Below, one piece after another: positions 32,408-44,171 of a stretch of DNA of 64,000 nt; the first letter of the stretch is position 1, and the number at the start of each line of letters is the position of its first letter. This stretch comes from Dactylonectria macrodidyma (taxonomy: Eukaryota > Ascomycota > Sordariomycetes > Hypocreales > Nectriaceae), in NCBI GenBank assembly GCA_020744425.1, contig JAGMUV010000011.1:868001-932000 (forward strand), in the 5' to 3' direction. Made by a program: the position numbers and the translations under genes. The notes under the pieces are model-generated. The model was not told the origin of the DNA. It ran no database searches and worked only from the letters and a program-made list of their open reading frames with translations.

Positions 32408-34497
32408 TCAAGCCCCAACCTTGACTTCCTGCGGTGCCTTCTGCTCCTCTATGTCCGTTGTCTTAGGCATCAGCGGATGCTCTGGGTCGTAGCCAACTGA
32501 CTTAACAATACCAAGGCCTTTAGTGCGACCTTCTCGGAAAAGCAGGCGATCACCGGGGGCCAGATACTCGGGGCGCTGAACGAAGCGGAACGCGACGGTT
32601 GCGCGGTCCCCGGTACGAATGAGTTCGCGATCAATGTCAATGATGGCGCAGGTCTGAGAGACAGGGCCGACGTGCAGCATTGCCTGGTATTTGGTCTTGA
32701 TGGTTGTAGCATGCGACAAGATCAAAACTATATAATGTCAGTCGAGGCAAATTAAAAGGGGCGCAGCAAGCTATGAGACAACTCACCCTCGGCGATGAAC
32801 TCTCGGTGGACCTTGGGAGCCGGCTGCCCTTCAATCTTAGGCAGTACAACCATGCCCTTTCTGACATCCTTGCGCTTGACCTTCTTCAAAGCGAATGAGG
32901 CCGACTGTCCCGCTGATGCGGCAGGGACTCGTATCCGCTTGCGTTCAATGGAGCGAATCGCCGTGGACGTGAACTGACCCAAGGAATCGGGGCCAACAAG
33001 AACATTGTCCCCCTCGTGTATTAGTCCCGCCTTGACGATGCCAGAGACCACGGTTCCAACGAAAGGCACTGAGAAGGTGTCATTAACATGGAATTCAAAG
33101 GGAGCCTCAGAGTTGTATCGTCCGTGGTGGGGAAGGATGTTCAAGAATGTCCGGACGAGATCGAGGTTCTCGCCTGTGACGTTGGACACGAGGAAGACAG
33201 GGCAGATGCGCTCGCTAACGAACTGCGTCGCTGTGTTTATACACTCCTCGCGATTCTTGATGAAGGTAGGGATCTTGCGCGCCCCGGGGCTTTTCATGAT
33301 CTTGGTAATCTGCGTGATAGTCTCTTCAAGGATATTGGGCGGGCAGATGTCAATCTTAGTCACAACGACCATGACGGGGACATTCAAAGCGAGTGCAATA
33401 CCCAGGTGCTCCTTGCTCATGCCAATGAGGCCGTTGTTGGCTGCTACCATGAGCAGGCAGTAGTTGGGGCTACTAGACAGCAATCCGAAGACGGTCGTCC
33501 GTAGGTACTTTTCGTGACCAGCCAGATCGCTGAAGGTGATGACTTTGGCGCTTCGCTTGCCGATTTCCTCCCATGAAAGTTTGCCTATCATAAAATGGTG
33601 AGTCAAGTCGGGATGCAGAAGGCTAGAAAAACCTTACGCCCAGGAATGTCAGAGGTGATAACATTGCCTTCTGTGTCAAACCCCATGATTTCCATGCCGA
33701 CCGAGCTGGTTCGACCAGTTTCAATCTCATGTTTGTGGCGGAAGAGGTTGACTCGAGCCTTTCCTCGGCCATCGTCGAGGTCTCCTTTTACTAGGACTCC
33801 TAGCATGGAACTCTTGCCCGCGTCGACTGCCAGCTGTTAACGACGACCAAGACGGGCAAAGATTGCGTGCCCTTACCATTGCCCACTACGGCTATTCGAG
33901 TCTCGATAACGTCTTGAACCTTTTCAGGAAACTGGCGGATGAGAATCTTGCCGCTACAGCTCTTGTCCTTGGAGGGTTTATCGCTCGTACTCTCGGCCTC
34001 CTTGTCGCCGCCCACATTCTTGGTCAACAGGAGGTCGCAACTCGCGCGTACCCGCTTCGCCGCGGCTTCGAGGGTTTTGTATGCACGGTTCCACTCGTCC
34101 AAGCTCAGTTGCATTGAGCCGACATTGTTGTCGAAGCCAATCTCGAAGACAGCCTCGCCATAGCCCTCCTGGATGCGACCGGCGATGAGGTCTTCGAGCT
34201 GCTTCAGCGAGGTCTCGTCAGACCTTCCTAAAAGCAGTTCCTTGAGGGGAACTCGAGGTTCTGTATCCGCGAGGTCAAGGTTATCGAATAGTTCATCGAG
34301 CTCGTCATGATGCTGGTCGTTGCGGTCGGTTTCGGTGGAGGCAGACGCGGCTGCCGTCCGGATCGCTGGGTAGCGGAGATTCTGCTGCTGCTCTACGTAT
34401 TCTGCGAAGTCGTTTAGTGCCTAAGTAGCCAGCTTGTTAGATCTTGCGTCGCACGAGATCAGACATGAACTTGCAGACTCTCCCTTGCGCTTCTCAT
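32408..34497 (-). CDS. GTP-binding protein of the GTPBP1/GTPBP2 family (EF-Tu-like GTPase)
   Basis: Translational-type GTPase of about 625 aa. In animals GTPBP1 and GTPBP2 act in ribosome rescue and mRNA turnover; the role in fungi is little known. Exons are 34497-34471, 34420-33877, 33826-33638, 33584-32787 and 32727-32408; introns are 50, 50, 53 and 59 bp. Motifs are G1 GNVDAGKSS (from residue 189, created only by splicing), G3 DLAGHEKY (273-280) and G4 TKID (329-332), followed by EF-Tu domain II-like ([18 protein letters not shown]) and domain III-like segments ([15 protein letters not shown]). The first exon is only 27 bp (MRSARESLQ) and its intron has an unusual GTTCAT donor, so the start is the least certain part. 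An acidic N-terminal region ([12 protein letters not shown]) is usual for the family. Confidence 0.88.
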
Positions 34498-35400
34498 GCG
34501 CCATCGCCTTCGTCGGGTGGCTCGTCATTATGAGCGTAGCTGTAATAATGAGGTCATGCGGGTCCGCTGCATCACAAATGGGTCACAGAAGTAGGTATTC
34601 GAGTGATCATTGGAGTTGTCGGAAAAGTTGAGAGATGTCAGACTGGGGCTTGTTCAAGATTATAAGTATGACTGAACGCGAATGAATGCCTCAGGATAGT
34701 TGCGCCTCTCTTTCGCCGGCTGACTGGAAATGTTGTGACGAAAGAGTCATATGGGAAGTCGGGAGATGTGAGCATGTGTCACTTGATGGCCTTCCAGCTT
34801 TGACTGGGGGGCAGGCGCGGGGTGTTACTCACTTAATTTCGCGGGTGCTAATCGATAAGAGCTACCCAGGCACCCAATGGAATCCATCCGTAGCGCGGAT
34901 ACTTATATGGCATACAATAATATACGTAATACAGGCAAGGCCAAGCCACACTGCTCAATTCACACAAAGCCAAGGCAACCCATGAAGTTACTTAAGGTAG
35001 GTAAAGGAAGTTGGCACGCATTGCTCAATAGCACGATGGCCAGAATTCCAGACACATCATAGGTGGCATTGTATTCGTGTTTTCTTTAAATATCTCATGC
35101 GCTGTAGGAGCCTCCCTGAAAACACCGACTGGAAGACATGCTGCGTCGTGCAGCATCTCCACGCGCAGGACTCTGTGACCCCCTGAGCATGCCCGAGTAG
35201 GTAGGATATGAGTTTCGTGGACCCCATCTGATGAGTTGAAGCCGACTCTATCTCATCCAATTCGGCCGGCGAACCTCATCCCGTCGGCGTATGTGCTGCC
35301 AGACAGCCCCGCACTTTGGTGATGCAATGCTCTCGCAAGCCGGGTTCTCCTCAAAGGGGATTTTCTATGTATAATGCCATGGTATCATTGCTCCGGTACT
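34498..35400. other. Promoter region of the GTPBP1-like gene and 3' flank of lsm3
   Basis: About 900 bases without a supported gene; both neighbours are on the minus strand, so it holds the 3' UTR of lsm3 and the promoter of the GTPase gene. Confidence 0.4.
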
Positions 35401-35874
35401 CTAAAAAGGAACCTGGGGTGAGATGAGGACAACACTATCGCCTGCGACATGGTGTGAGTGAACGCTATTGCAACTCATGAGGCAGGACCACACTCACCTC
35501 TCACAAACAACATCTCAGATTTCCGGCTGATGGTCTAGACACTGTCAGAATTCCTCGCCTCATTCATAATCTTGAACCGCCAACTCACCTTGACCTCGTC
35601 ATCTTCATCGTCCTCGTCCACGGTGTAGATGGTCTCTTCAACTTCCCCTAGAACCAGGTTGCAATGGCTGTCGTAGGCCTACCCCAAGCGTTAGCACCAG
35701 CACTCTCACAACCGAGGTCTCAAAAAGAGAAAGGGAGGGGTAAACACCCACATGAAGCTTTCCCTTCAGCTCGCGGTCTCCTCGCAACTTAACAAATACC
35801 ACTTCATTGAGCAGGAGCCTCACGAGATCGAGGGGCTCCGAGACGTGGTGGGTATCCTCGGCAGCGTCCGCCAT
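35401..35874 (-). CDS. lsm3: Lsm3, U6 snRNA-associated Sm-like protein
   Basis: Subunit of the heptameric Lsm2-8 ring (binds the U6 snRNA 3' end in the nucleus) and of Lsm1-7 (mRNA decay in the cytoplasm). Four exons, 35874-35752, 35678-35589, 35534-35498 and 35441-35401, encode 96 aa, the usual length. Introns are 73, 54 and 56 bp. The first exon ends in the Sm1 motif ([21 protein letters not shown]), the second carries NLVLG plus the acidic DEDDEDDEV loop, and the third and fourth give the Sm2 motif ([14 protein letters not shown]). The acceptor at 35442 was chosen over one closer to the stop because it restores GDSVVLISP. The gene is divergent from the mitochondrial protein gene at 36332. 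Confidence 0.95.
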
Positions 35875-36331
35875 GATGGGATTTGCACAAGAGCTTCTCG
35901 GGGAGTTGTCTTTGTGTTCTGAAGGATGTCCCTGAAGGTTGAGCCTGCGCAGCGGGGGTGAGCGTCAGGGGGGTGGCGGCGTGAGGTCGACAGGGCCCTT
36001 TCGTGGATTCGTGCAAAAGGCGATTCTTGCCACGGATGGAAAATCTTCGGCTGCTGAGCTGTACCAAGCTTGACAGCTTGCGCGGTCGCAAGCGGGGCTG
36101 GTAGTAATATGCATATATCAGATATGCTACCCCATACTCATATCCTTGTATCCGCCTCCCCTCGCGGCATTGCGACGTATTTGGATTGGGTTACACGGCA
36201 GGAAAAGGAAATACGTACCTACCGTTACTTTCTAGCCTTCTCCAACCGAGGAGGTGTCTCAGAACTCCTCATTTCTCGCGTCGTTTGTTAACGTCCCCCG
36301 ACTTCTCGTCCATGACGCCTGCCATTGAGCC
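35875..36331. promoter_or_regulatory. Shared divergent promoter region, lsm3 / ATP13-like gene
   Basis: The two start codons lie 457 bases apart on opposite strands with no gene between them, so both promoters must be in or overlap this interval. No specific factor site can be named with confidence. Confidence 0.5.
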
Positions 36332-38503
36332 ATGCTTCAGGGACGAATCCTCTGGCGAGGGCCTCGTCTCCCCTGCCTTTCAACTTCTCCACCCTCCGCT
36401 GCACTACCGCTACAGCTACCGGTCCTCGACCCACCGATAAGGCATCGACCCGCTGTGGGTCAGCGACGATGGTTGGCATCCCACGCAACGACCGAGACTT
36501 TGCGTGAGTCGTCAACCTCAGCTTCGGCCTTGACGAGTTCATTGCCAGCTTCTCCTCTGCTGTCGACTTCTCCTCTATTCCCAAGGTTCCCTGACTCGAC
36601 TCTATGTGAGGAAGAGCATGAGCTGCCAACTGCTCTCGATCGACTTCTTCGCGCCATCCAATGTCGCGATGTGCCACGAATCATCCCCGACTTCCTCGAA
36701 TGGGCCAACCGGCTGAATCACGACGATCCATACTTTGCCCAAGTTGCCCTTGAAGAGCTTCGCGAGCTGCCAATTGCAACATTCTCCGAAATCCTACGCT
36801 GGATAGATCCCGTCGCAAACCCCGCCCACGATGTTGCCCACGGCCTCAATATCACTCTCGGCCAGACCCAATTCATCGATTCTTCCCGCCTCGTCGATGA
36901 GTTTGGCGTCCGTGTCCAACATCGCGAAGTCCTTGATGCTGTAAACATCCTCATGGAGGCCCGCCAAGCGGCCGGTATCCAGATGCTCATCCCAGACTAC
37001 GAGGTCTTCATCCGCTGTGCAGGTGCTGCCTCAGACAAGATAGCTAGCGTTAACTTCTTCGGCGCCAGCGCCAGGGACGGCAAGGGGCCGCAGCGCAACA
37101 CCTCCACCTGGACAGAATTCACCAAGGCCATATTCTTGACCGACCCGACATACTATCAGTTTGATCGCACTCGTGTGATCTCGCTCCCGCGTTTGAAATC
37201 CAGTGACCGCCAGACCTACAACTCGGAATCTCTCAAGCGCATTGGACGCATGAAACTCAACATCAGTAACTTACGCCATCTGCCTTTCAATCGACAACGA
37301 GAGCGTGTTTCTCAAGAACTTCGCATGTTGACTCGCATGAAATACACTGCTCAAACTCACTGGGATCGCTCGAAGCGGTACGGCGTACTCGTTGACGAGA
37401 AACTCCTTTGCGCCACCATGGTATCGTTTGCGAGGTCAAACTCCCTTACTCGAATGAAGGGCCTCGTTCTCCAGCGGGGCTTTGGCATCAGTCTCAACGA
37501 GGACAAGGAAACAGGCCAGGCCCTTGTCGGTCTCGGCAAGTGGTTCCGTAAGGGCAACCCTCGAGAGCCGACGAAACACTTCCTCAACGCCATCGTAGAG
37601 GCTTTTGGCTCCATGTCCCGCATCAGAGCAGCCCTCGGGCTTCTCGTCAACGTATCCCGCCAGTATGGTATCCAGGTTCCCCACGAAACGTGGTCCAACC
37701 TTCTCCACTGGGCATATGTCTGCTCCTCCAAACCCTACTCGCGCATGTACGCCCTGCAGAATAATTACAAAGTCAACAGCACAAAAAGTCAAGACGTCAT
37801 CGACATTTGGCATGCCATGACCTCAGATCCTTTCAATGTCACTCCTACGTTCGAGGACTACAACGTTTACATCAAGTCTCTCATCGCCCAGCGCAAATTG
37901 CGCCTCGCTGTCAAGGTCATTCGCGAAGAAGCCGTGCCCTTCTACCGACAGCTAGAGGATGAGCACTTAAGCATCGTTCTTGACGAGGTTTTGCAGGGCG
38001 TGACTTCCCCTGGTCACCAGCGCCGTCAGATGGAAGCGCACAAGGAACACGTATGGTTCCATATCGCCTCCTGGTTTACCGGCATTCTGAAGGGTGCCTC
38101 TCGTGGCAGGAAACAACGTGAAGGAGACTTCACGCGTGTCATCATACCGAACCTCCTCCACGAGTTCGGCGAGTTCTTCCACCATCAGATCTCCTATCGC
38201 TCCACACACGGCCACATCCAGATGACACGGTCCGATGTCAAGCCCCGTTTCAACTTTGAACAGAAGCTGCGTACAACCCTACCAAATAATCTAAGTGGCG
38301 TGGTTGTGAAGGCATTGCACAGGAAGGGGGAGATTGACATGGAAGATCCAAACTTCGTGTGGCCCCAAACACAACCTCTTGAAGTCTTGGATTGGAAGCG
38401 CAAGCCGATAAAGAGGAGGAGGGCTAGAGGAACTGCTCCAGGGCCAAACGAGGTGGGTAGAGAAGGGTGGTGGAAGAAGCTGGAGCAGGACCTGAGTATA
38501 TAG
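36332..38503 (+). CDS. Mitochondrial gene-expression protein, ATP13/Aep2-like
   Basis: Single-exon gene of 723 aa. The N-terminus is rich in Arg, Ser, Pro and Leu and lacks acidic residues for about 60 residues, as expected of a mitochondrial targeting sequence. The body is helical, in the style of fungal PPR-related organelle proteins. The segment around residues 365-530 (VDEKLLCATMVSFARSNSLTR, HFLNAIVEAFGSMSRI, YGIQVPHETWSNLLHW) resembles the family named for yeast Aep2/Atp13, required for expression of the mitochondrial Oli1/ATP9 message. The C-terminus is basic (RKPIKRRRARG). In filamentous fungi ATP9 is often nuclear, so the actual RNA target may differ. The family name is recalled and not searched; the mitochondrial location is well supported. 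Confidence 0.75.
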   Translation: MLQGRILWRGPRLPCLSTSPPSAALPLQLPVLDPPIRHRPAVGQRRWLASHATTETLRESSTSASALTSSLPASPLLSTSPLFPRFPDSTLCEEEHELPTALDRLLRAIQCRDVPRIIPDFLEWANRLNHDDPYFAQVALEELRELPIATFSEILRWIDPVANPAHDVAHGLNITLGQTQFIDSSRLVDEFGVRVQHREVLDAVNILMEARQAAGIQMLIPDYEVFIRCAGAASDKIASVNFFGASARDGKGPQRNTSTWTEFTKAIFLTDPTYYQFDRTRVISLPRLKSSDRQTYNSESLKRIGRMKLNISNLRHLPFNRQRERVSQELRMLTRMKYTAQTHWDRSKRYGVLVDEKLLCATMVSFARSNSLTRMKGLVLQRGFGISLNEDKETGQALVGLGKWFRKGNPREPTKHFLNAIVEAFGSMSRIRAALGLLVNVSRQYGIQVPHETWSNLLHWAYVCSSKPYSRMYALQNNYKVNSTKSQDVIDIWHAMTSDPFNVTPTFEDYNVYIKSLIAQRKLRLAVKVIREEAVPFYRQLEDEHLSIVLDEVLQGVTSPGHQRRQMEAHKEHVWFHIASWFTGILKGASRGRKQREGDFTRVIIPNLLHEFGEFFHHQISYRSTHGHIQMTRSDVKPRFNFEQKLRTTLPNNLSGVVVKALHRKGEIDMEDPNFVWPQTQPLEVLDWKRKPIKRRRARGTAPGPNEVGREGWWKKLEQDLSI

Positions 38504-38972
38504 CTTCATTGATGGACGTATACGCTCTCAATGTGTATATGACGGCCAAGATATGCCGAAATGCTCCATCAGCAACATTTCTCAAAGGTAGATCCCAAGT
38601 GTACGGGGTATCAATCAGCATCTTCCAATTTATAACAGCCGGGTATCTATCCTCCATTTCATATTTCATGCAAAAGGACAACCGCCCAACCTCACCAACA
38701 GTCATAACCTCGTCATGATCGTACAAAGAAGATCCTACACGAAAACATACATCAAGAAGCCACCCAGTTTTCCACGCGTTGCATGTCCTGTAATCCGCAA
38801 GCACGTCCATCTGTATCCCCGTGTACCAAGTCAAGAGCGATAGATAGGGAAAAGGTGAAAGACAATATATCAACATGAGACAAATGAAAGAAAAATAGGT
38901 TGAGATGGTTGAGTGTATGTTGAACCTGTCAACGAACAACCACTAGCAAACGATGTGGGAATAAAGGGGGCG
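38504..38972. other. Intergenic between convergent genes
   Basis: 469 bases between two stop codons facing each other. A 171-codon minus-strand frame (38424-38939) crosses it and overlaps the end of the ATP13-like gene; it has no family resemblance and is treated as chance. Confidence 0.4.
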
Positions 38973-40994
38973 TTAGACAACGGAAGCAGCCTCGGCGAGC
39001 ACGCTGATGAGGCTCACGGCAGCGCCGCCAATGCCAACGGCCCCGAGGGTCTCGCCCCAGGCCTTCTTCTTATACGAGCGGTCCTCGCGCCTCGACCCAC
39101 GGCGATCGCTGCGGTGGTGCCGCCGGCCACTGCCGTAGTAGTCACCGTGTCGGTCGCCGTGCCGGTCGCCGCCGTCCGAGTACCGGCGGGAGCTCTCGCG
39201 CGGCGTGTGGCGCCGGCTAGAGCGGTCGTCGCGGCGGCGGTCGCGGTCGCGGTCGTCCCGGTAGGAGCGCGGGCTGCGGGAGTCGACCTCGTACGGCTCC
39301 GGGTCGAAGCGCACGTGGTTCTCGTTCTTGTTCTTGAGGATGGGCTTGGGGAGGACGGTGCTTGCAGGTGACGTCTTGTCGCGGGTTGGAGGGTGGACGA
39401 TGACGGGGTAGCTCTTGGTTCCCTTGTCATCGGGTCGGGCGTCATCACCTGAGTCGTCGGAGCTGGAGCTGTTATCGTAGACGGCGCTGTCGTCGTCGAG
39501 GTCTTCCCGGCTGCTCTTAGAGTCAGCCCGGTCGCCGCCTCGCCGGCGACGATCAGAGGAGCGTCGTGGACGGCGCCCGGCAGAGCGAGCTGCGCGGGCT
39601 TCGGCGCTTTGGCGAGCGTATTCGGTGATTTGTTCGCGAGACAACCGGCCGAGAACGGCGACGTACTCCGGCCGAGCCTCGTACCTCACTCCCGCCCGCT
39701 CCAAGATCTCGGGGCTGACGAGAGTGCGTCTAATCTTGGTCCATTGTGCGTCAGGGGGGATCTCCATCCCGTAGCGGTCAGGTGCCAGGCGACTCCGGGG
39801 ACTGCTTCCGTAGGCTGGGGGAGCACCGCCGTTTACGTAGGGTGGCAGTAGAGGGACGGAGCGAGGCGATGCTCCGAAGTTTGAGGTTGGCGAGGACGAC
39901 AGCTCGTGGCCTGAAAAGGAGGCGGCGGCGGCGGCGGCGGTGGAGGCGAGATATCTCTGGTCGGAAGGCGACCGGCTGTACTGCTGCTGCTGGCTCGGCG
40001 ACTGCAGAATCAGACCGGCCATATCTGAGTTGAGACTATCCATGGCAATGAGATCTCTTGTTGAAATGAGAGCCATGGAGTCGTTGGACTCGGCGGGCAT
40101 TTCCTGCGGCGACGACGAGAGGGTGTGGACGATGGGAGCCGTATCGGGCATCCGCCGTTCACCTTTCATACCGGCATAGAACTTTTCGTTATTATCATAC
40201 GCGGGAAGCTCCTTGGGCGAGGTTGGCTGCGTCTTGGCCTCACGCTCGAGCAGGCCACGGACAGTAGGATATGTGCCGCCGGACACGTAACCGACGGATT
40301 CGAGTTCGCGGATATAAGCACGGAGAATATCCTAAGGCGAGATGGGGTCAGTGTCATGAGTTCAATGTGACGAAATGTGTGGACGGACCTTGTGTCTGAG
40401 TAGTACATGAGGCGCAAAGCCTTCCTTCTCGAGCTCGGCCTTGAACTCGAGCCACAGGCTGTCCTCGTCCTCAGTGAAGGAGTTGAAGTCGCGTTTTTGG
40501 AACAGTCGATTAGCGATCTGGTCGACCTTGTCCTTAATATCCTCAAGGCCCGGCTGGCGGTTGTCGACGACCTGGCGCGGCTTGTTGGCAGGGTTCTGCA
40601 GTTGAACGGTGTCGAGGAACATGTCGACGTTGGTCTTGTCGCTCATGAGCCTGGACCGAATAACGGCGAGCTTCTCATCGCGCACGCGCTCGTCACCAGA
40701 CGGTCGGCCGTCGCCATGGCGGTCGAGGACGGACTCGAGCTGAGCGAGGGTGAAGTCGCAGTCCTCGACCATGGGGCGAAGACGGCGGGCAAAGACGGAC
40801 GAGGCTTGGCCGGTCCGCAGCGGCGAGTCCGGGTCTGCAGCCTCGACGCGGAGGTGTCGTAAGGCTAGGTGTAGCTGTCGCACCGACGACGCCGCGTCCG
40901 CAAAGGCCAGCCCGGACTGCTTGGCCCGCAGATAGAGCGTGCGCGCGAAGGCATCGACGGCGTCGATGTGTTCGACGGAAGAGCCGCCACTCAT
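38973..40994 (-). CDS. Arg/Ser-rich fungal protein, DUF8035-like, with hydrophobic C-terminal tail
   Basis: Two exons, 40994-40389 and 40331-38973, encode about 654 aa. The 57-bp intron (donor GTCCGT, acceptor CTTAG) is phase 0. The N-terminal 200 residues are helical (DAFARTLYLRAKQSG, LRRLRPMVEDCDFTLAQLE). A Ser/Pro-rich middle with an Ala8 run and a PPAYG motif follows. Around residues 395-440 is a compact motif, WTKIRRTLVSPEILERAGVR then EYVAVLGRLSREQI, which I associate with the fungal DUF8035 family. An acidic and then strongly Arg/Ser/Asp-rich region (DRDRDRRRDDRSSRR) leads to a C-terminal hydrophobic segment (LGAVGIGGAAVSLISVLAEAA). Function unknown. The tail suggests membrane attachment; the RS/RD tract suggests RNA or nuclear binding, but neither is shown. 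Confidence 0.8.
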
Positions 40995-43900
40995 AGTGGT
41001 TTTTATTACCCCAGGGAGGCAATCTGTTCCGTGGGAAATATTGGGCTACGTTGGGTTGGCGCTGTTGGGAGTTGAGGCAGTCGCGATGTTGGTGTGGCGT
41101 GGTGGGATGGTGTAAGTCGAGTTCAGTACAGAGTGGAGAGTGTAAGTCGTAAGTCGAAGCTGCAGATTTACAAGTGCAAGTCTCGGTTTCACAGGTGAGG
41201 GCGAGAGGGAAAGATATCTTGTTTGGATCGGGGGCCAGTCTGGCTAGAAAAGGAGGAGAGGAGAGGAGGGATACAAGATGGGATGAATGGGTGGTTGGAC
41301 TTTGGGCTGGCTGCTTTCTCCTTCTGACTGTGTGTGTGTGTGTGTTTGTGTGTGTGTGGGTGCAAGTGAGTGAGTGAGTGTCTCCTTGTAGAGGCTGCGG
41401 CAGGGCGTTCAGTGGGAGCAACGTCAGTTGCAATTAGCGAGCTGCCCAGCCCCAAGCCTACCACCACCTAACACAACCACCACGGTTCAACCTTCAGGCA
41501 CCCAACATTCTTTGTCACTCTGCGCCGTGTCATGCAGCATTTGATCCCCATCCCCAAGTCCCTTTTCCTCCCATTGTCTAGCAACCTCTCTCTTGCATAC
41601 GGACCACACCCTCTGCAAAGTATCCAGTACAGGGGGGGGGCTCTTCGGGGGAACCATCCCGCTGCGTCTCTTCAGCCCCACCCCCCGGACCATGACGTAG
41701 CAGCTTCAGAACCCCTACCTCGCTCTGGCATTACAGCATCATCGCTCCCTCGATCAGAGCAAAACGACGCAGGGCTGGCCAACCATTTTCCGTCCACACG
41801 CACACCCATGCTCCATCGGCCAGCAAGTCCGGAGAAGGGATGAAACTGAGTCCAGGCCAAAAGTGCAGTAGCATTTCTGTCCTCGATCCTGGAATTTTTT
41901 TTTTTTCTCCGGTACCAAACGAGGTCCTGGCGTTGACCAGAAAAACAAGGGTCGAAGGGAGTAGCTCTCAAGACAGTCCCAACGTTGCATCTGCGCCACC
42001 CGCCCTGGCAAGCAATTAGCGGGGCGTTTCTCTATTATGTACTGTACCTGTACGGCCGAGCCCAGGAAATCATGTTCTCAGATGCTGTGCGTCCCGTCAT
42101 CCTGCTCGACGATCCAAGTCCCCAGGGCATACCTAATTATCCAATCGTCCTTCTTCACCCACCCCCGTCCGGTGTTTTTCTTAGAAGCCGCGTTGAGACG
42201 GACCAACCCAGAGCGATGGATCAACAGTTTCACTGTCGGGTTGGGCTTCGATCGCTGTCATATCACATCATACATGCCTACGCGCCTGCTGTCAACCATC
42301 GTTTACATGTCGACGTGTCAAGACGCCAATTTTCAAGTCTTGGTCTGCTTTTCAAGCATGCCCCCTTTCAATGACTGTTCAGACCTGACCGGCCAAGTCG
42401 ACAAAGAATAACAGGCTGTGCTAGGGAGGGCGGAATACGACCCAAGAGGCAAAACCCGCTGTAACCTCCGACAGAAAACCATCACCAACCCGCAAAGCCG
42501 AGTCTAAGTCCTCATCGGCAGAGTCTGAACATGAGTCCTCCGTATCAGTGACATTTGTCATCTTTCTAGAACATCGCCCCGGGGGTCATTCCGCGAGGCT
42601 GACTGTGGAGCTCATCCCCGATGTCACCTCCAACAAGAACTCCTCTCTCCTCCTCCATTCCGCAGTAGCGCTAAAGTTGTCCTCGTGAGGAAGACTCAGA
42701 GCCAACCTCGAAACCCAACCAGCAAATCAACGGCCTCTCGCAACGTGTTTGCTGTTCGTTCCCGAGCCTCACGGGGGACGGGCCCGCTCCACCCACACGA
42801 TGGCCCCGAAGAAGACTCCACTCGCTCCGCTCGGGCTTCGAGATGAGGCAGGCTGTGCGATCAGAATGGATGCATGGCTGCAGGTAATAGTTCGCGCCCG
42901 GGGGAGGGGGAATGGAGACTGCGCTTTCCAGGCAGCCATCAAGGAGGGCTTCTCTGCCGTCGTTGCTCCGTGTCACAATGGATTGGTCTTGGTATGAATC
43001 ACACTTTCTTCACCGAAAAGCTTATCAACTATGTTCTGTGTCGGCATATCGCTGCGTCTGCTATGCCGGGTCATTCATCCTGCCGCTATGCCACGCTGTA
43101 CATACATGACTTGCACAAGTTGAAAGAGCTGAAGCCTTGGCCCTGCAAGATTCCACAAAGGCCCTACATTGCCACCCAGAAACTGGCTTTGCGCGATGCA
43201 CGTCATCACATCAGGCATACCAAAAGGCAGATCTCCTCGCCAGTCGCCACCCCGCTAGCCAATCGGCCTGTGCTCTAGGGTAGGACCGCAGGCAATGCGG
43301 CTCTGACGAGCTCTATCTTACAGCTCTCCGATGTGCACTTTAGTGATTCAACAGCCGTTGTGGTACCCGAACCTCCAGTATGCAAGACAACTAGACCTGC
43401 AGCCGCGTAAGGATTCGAATTTGCATTTTGGAGTCGCCGCAATATCTACCACAAGTGCTCTAGCTTCAACTTGGCAGCATGTGCAACGACATCACATGAA
43501 CACGCTGTCTCCTCTCTATTGTCCAACCGATTGGCGTTTCATGCTAGGTTTAGTTATGCCATCAGATAATCGAGCAGTGTGCACATGTTTACATATCAAT
43601 CTTGATCGCATATTCATGTACGTCGTCGAGTTCCACTTTCTGACTTGCACCGGTATGACTCTTTAGGCGAAGCAGTTGGCACACCATTGTCACATGTTAA
43701 AGATTTCTCCTATTTTATGATAATCTCAATTAGCCGTCAACGCCTTGTATGCAAACAAGCATATTCCTGGCAACTATCCTATCTCAAGAATGAGATGGTT
43801 GGAATATATTCCGCGTCTCCACCTCCCGCCCTGCGCCGTAGGTAGCCGGGCTTCGTTTATCGCACCACCATCCGACTTCGCCCTTAACTTTCCAGCCCTA

Positions 43901-44171
43901 CTATCCGGTCTTTCAAGGCGGTGCTCCATTCTTGCTGAGTAGTGTCAGGGCTTTCCCTCGCCGGATCTTGTCCGATCAACCACCTGCTGATCCAGATAGC
44001 CTTCGTTGCCAAGCCAAGCCTTAGGCCGAATCCCTGGCGTTTTTCCCCATTTTGAGCCGCATCCCATGTGTTTAGCATTTGATTCTGCATCATCTACCCC
44101 ATCTCCGCGGTCTGGAACGCTGTTGCTTGAACCTTCAATCCTCAATTGTGGTCTAAGCCAACGGATGCGGT
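40995..44171. other. Gene-free region with low-complexity tracts
   Basis: About 3.2 kb with no supported gene. It holds the promoter of the 40994 gene and the 3' flank of utp8. It includes a GT microsatellite followed by a GTGA repeat (41329-41380), a G-run (41632-41640) and a T-run (about 41895-41908). Frames of 80-246 codons occur on both strands but have simple or irregular composition. Confidence 0.45.
41329..41380. repeat. (GT)n microsatellite with adjacent (GTGA)n
   Basis: Near-perfect GT dinucleotide run broken by TTT, then GTGAGTGAGTGAGTG. It lies about 340 bp upstream of the start codon of the minus-strand DUF8035-like gene, so it is probably in its promoter or leader. Confidence 0.85.

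Noticed and set aside
38424..38939. 171-codon minus-strand frame between convergent genes
   Set aside because: Overlaps the end of the ATP13-like gene on the opposite strand and the 3' UTR space; no family pattern.
40693..41433. 246-codon minus-strand frame upstream of the DUF8035-like gene
   Set aside because: Reads through the GT microsatellite as a His/Thr repeat and then overlaps the true coding exon in another frame; a shadow frame.
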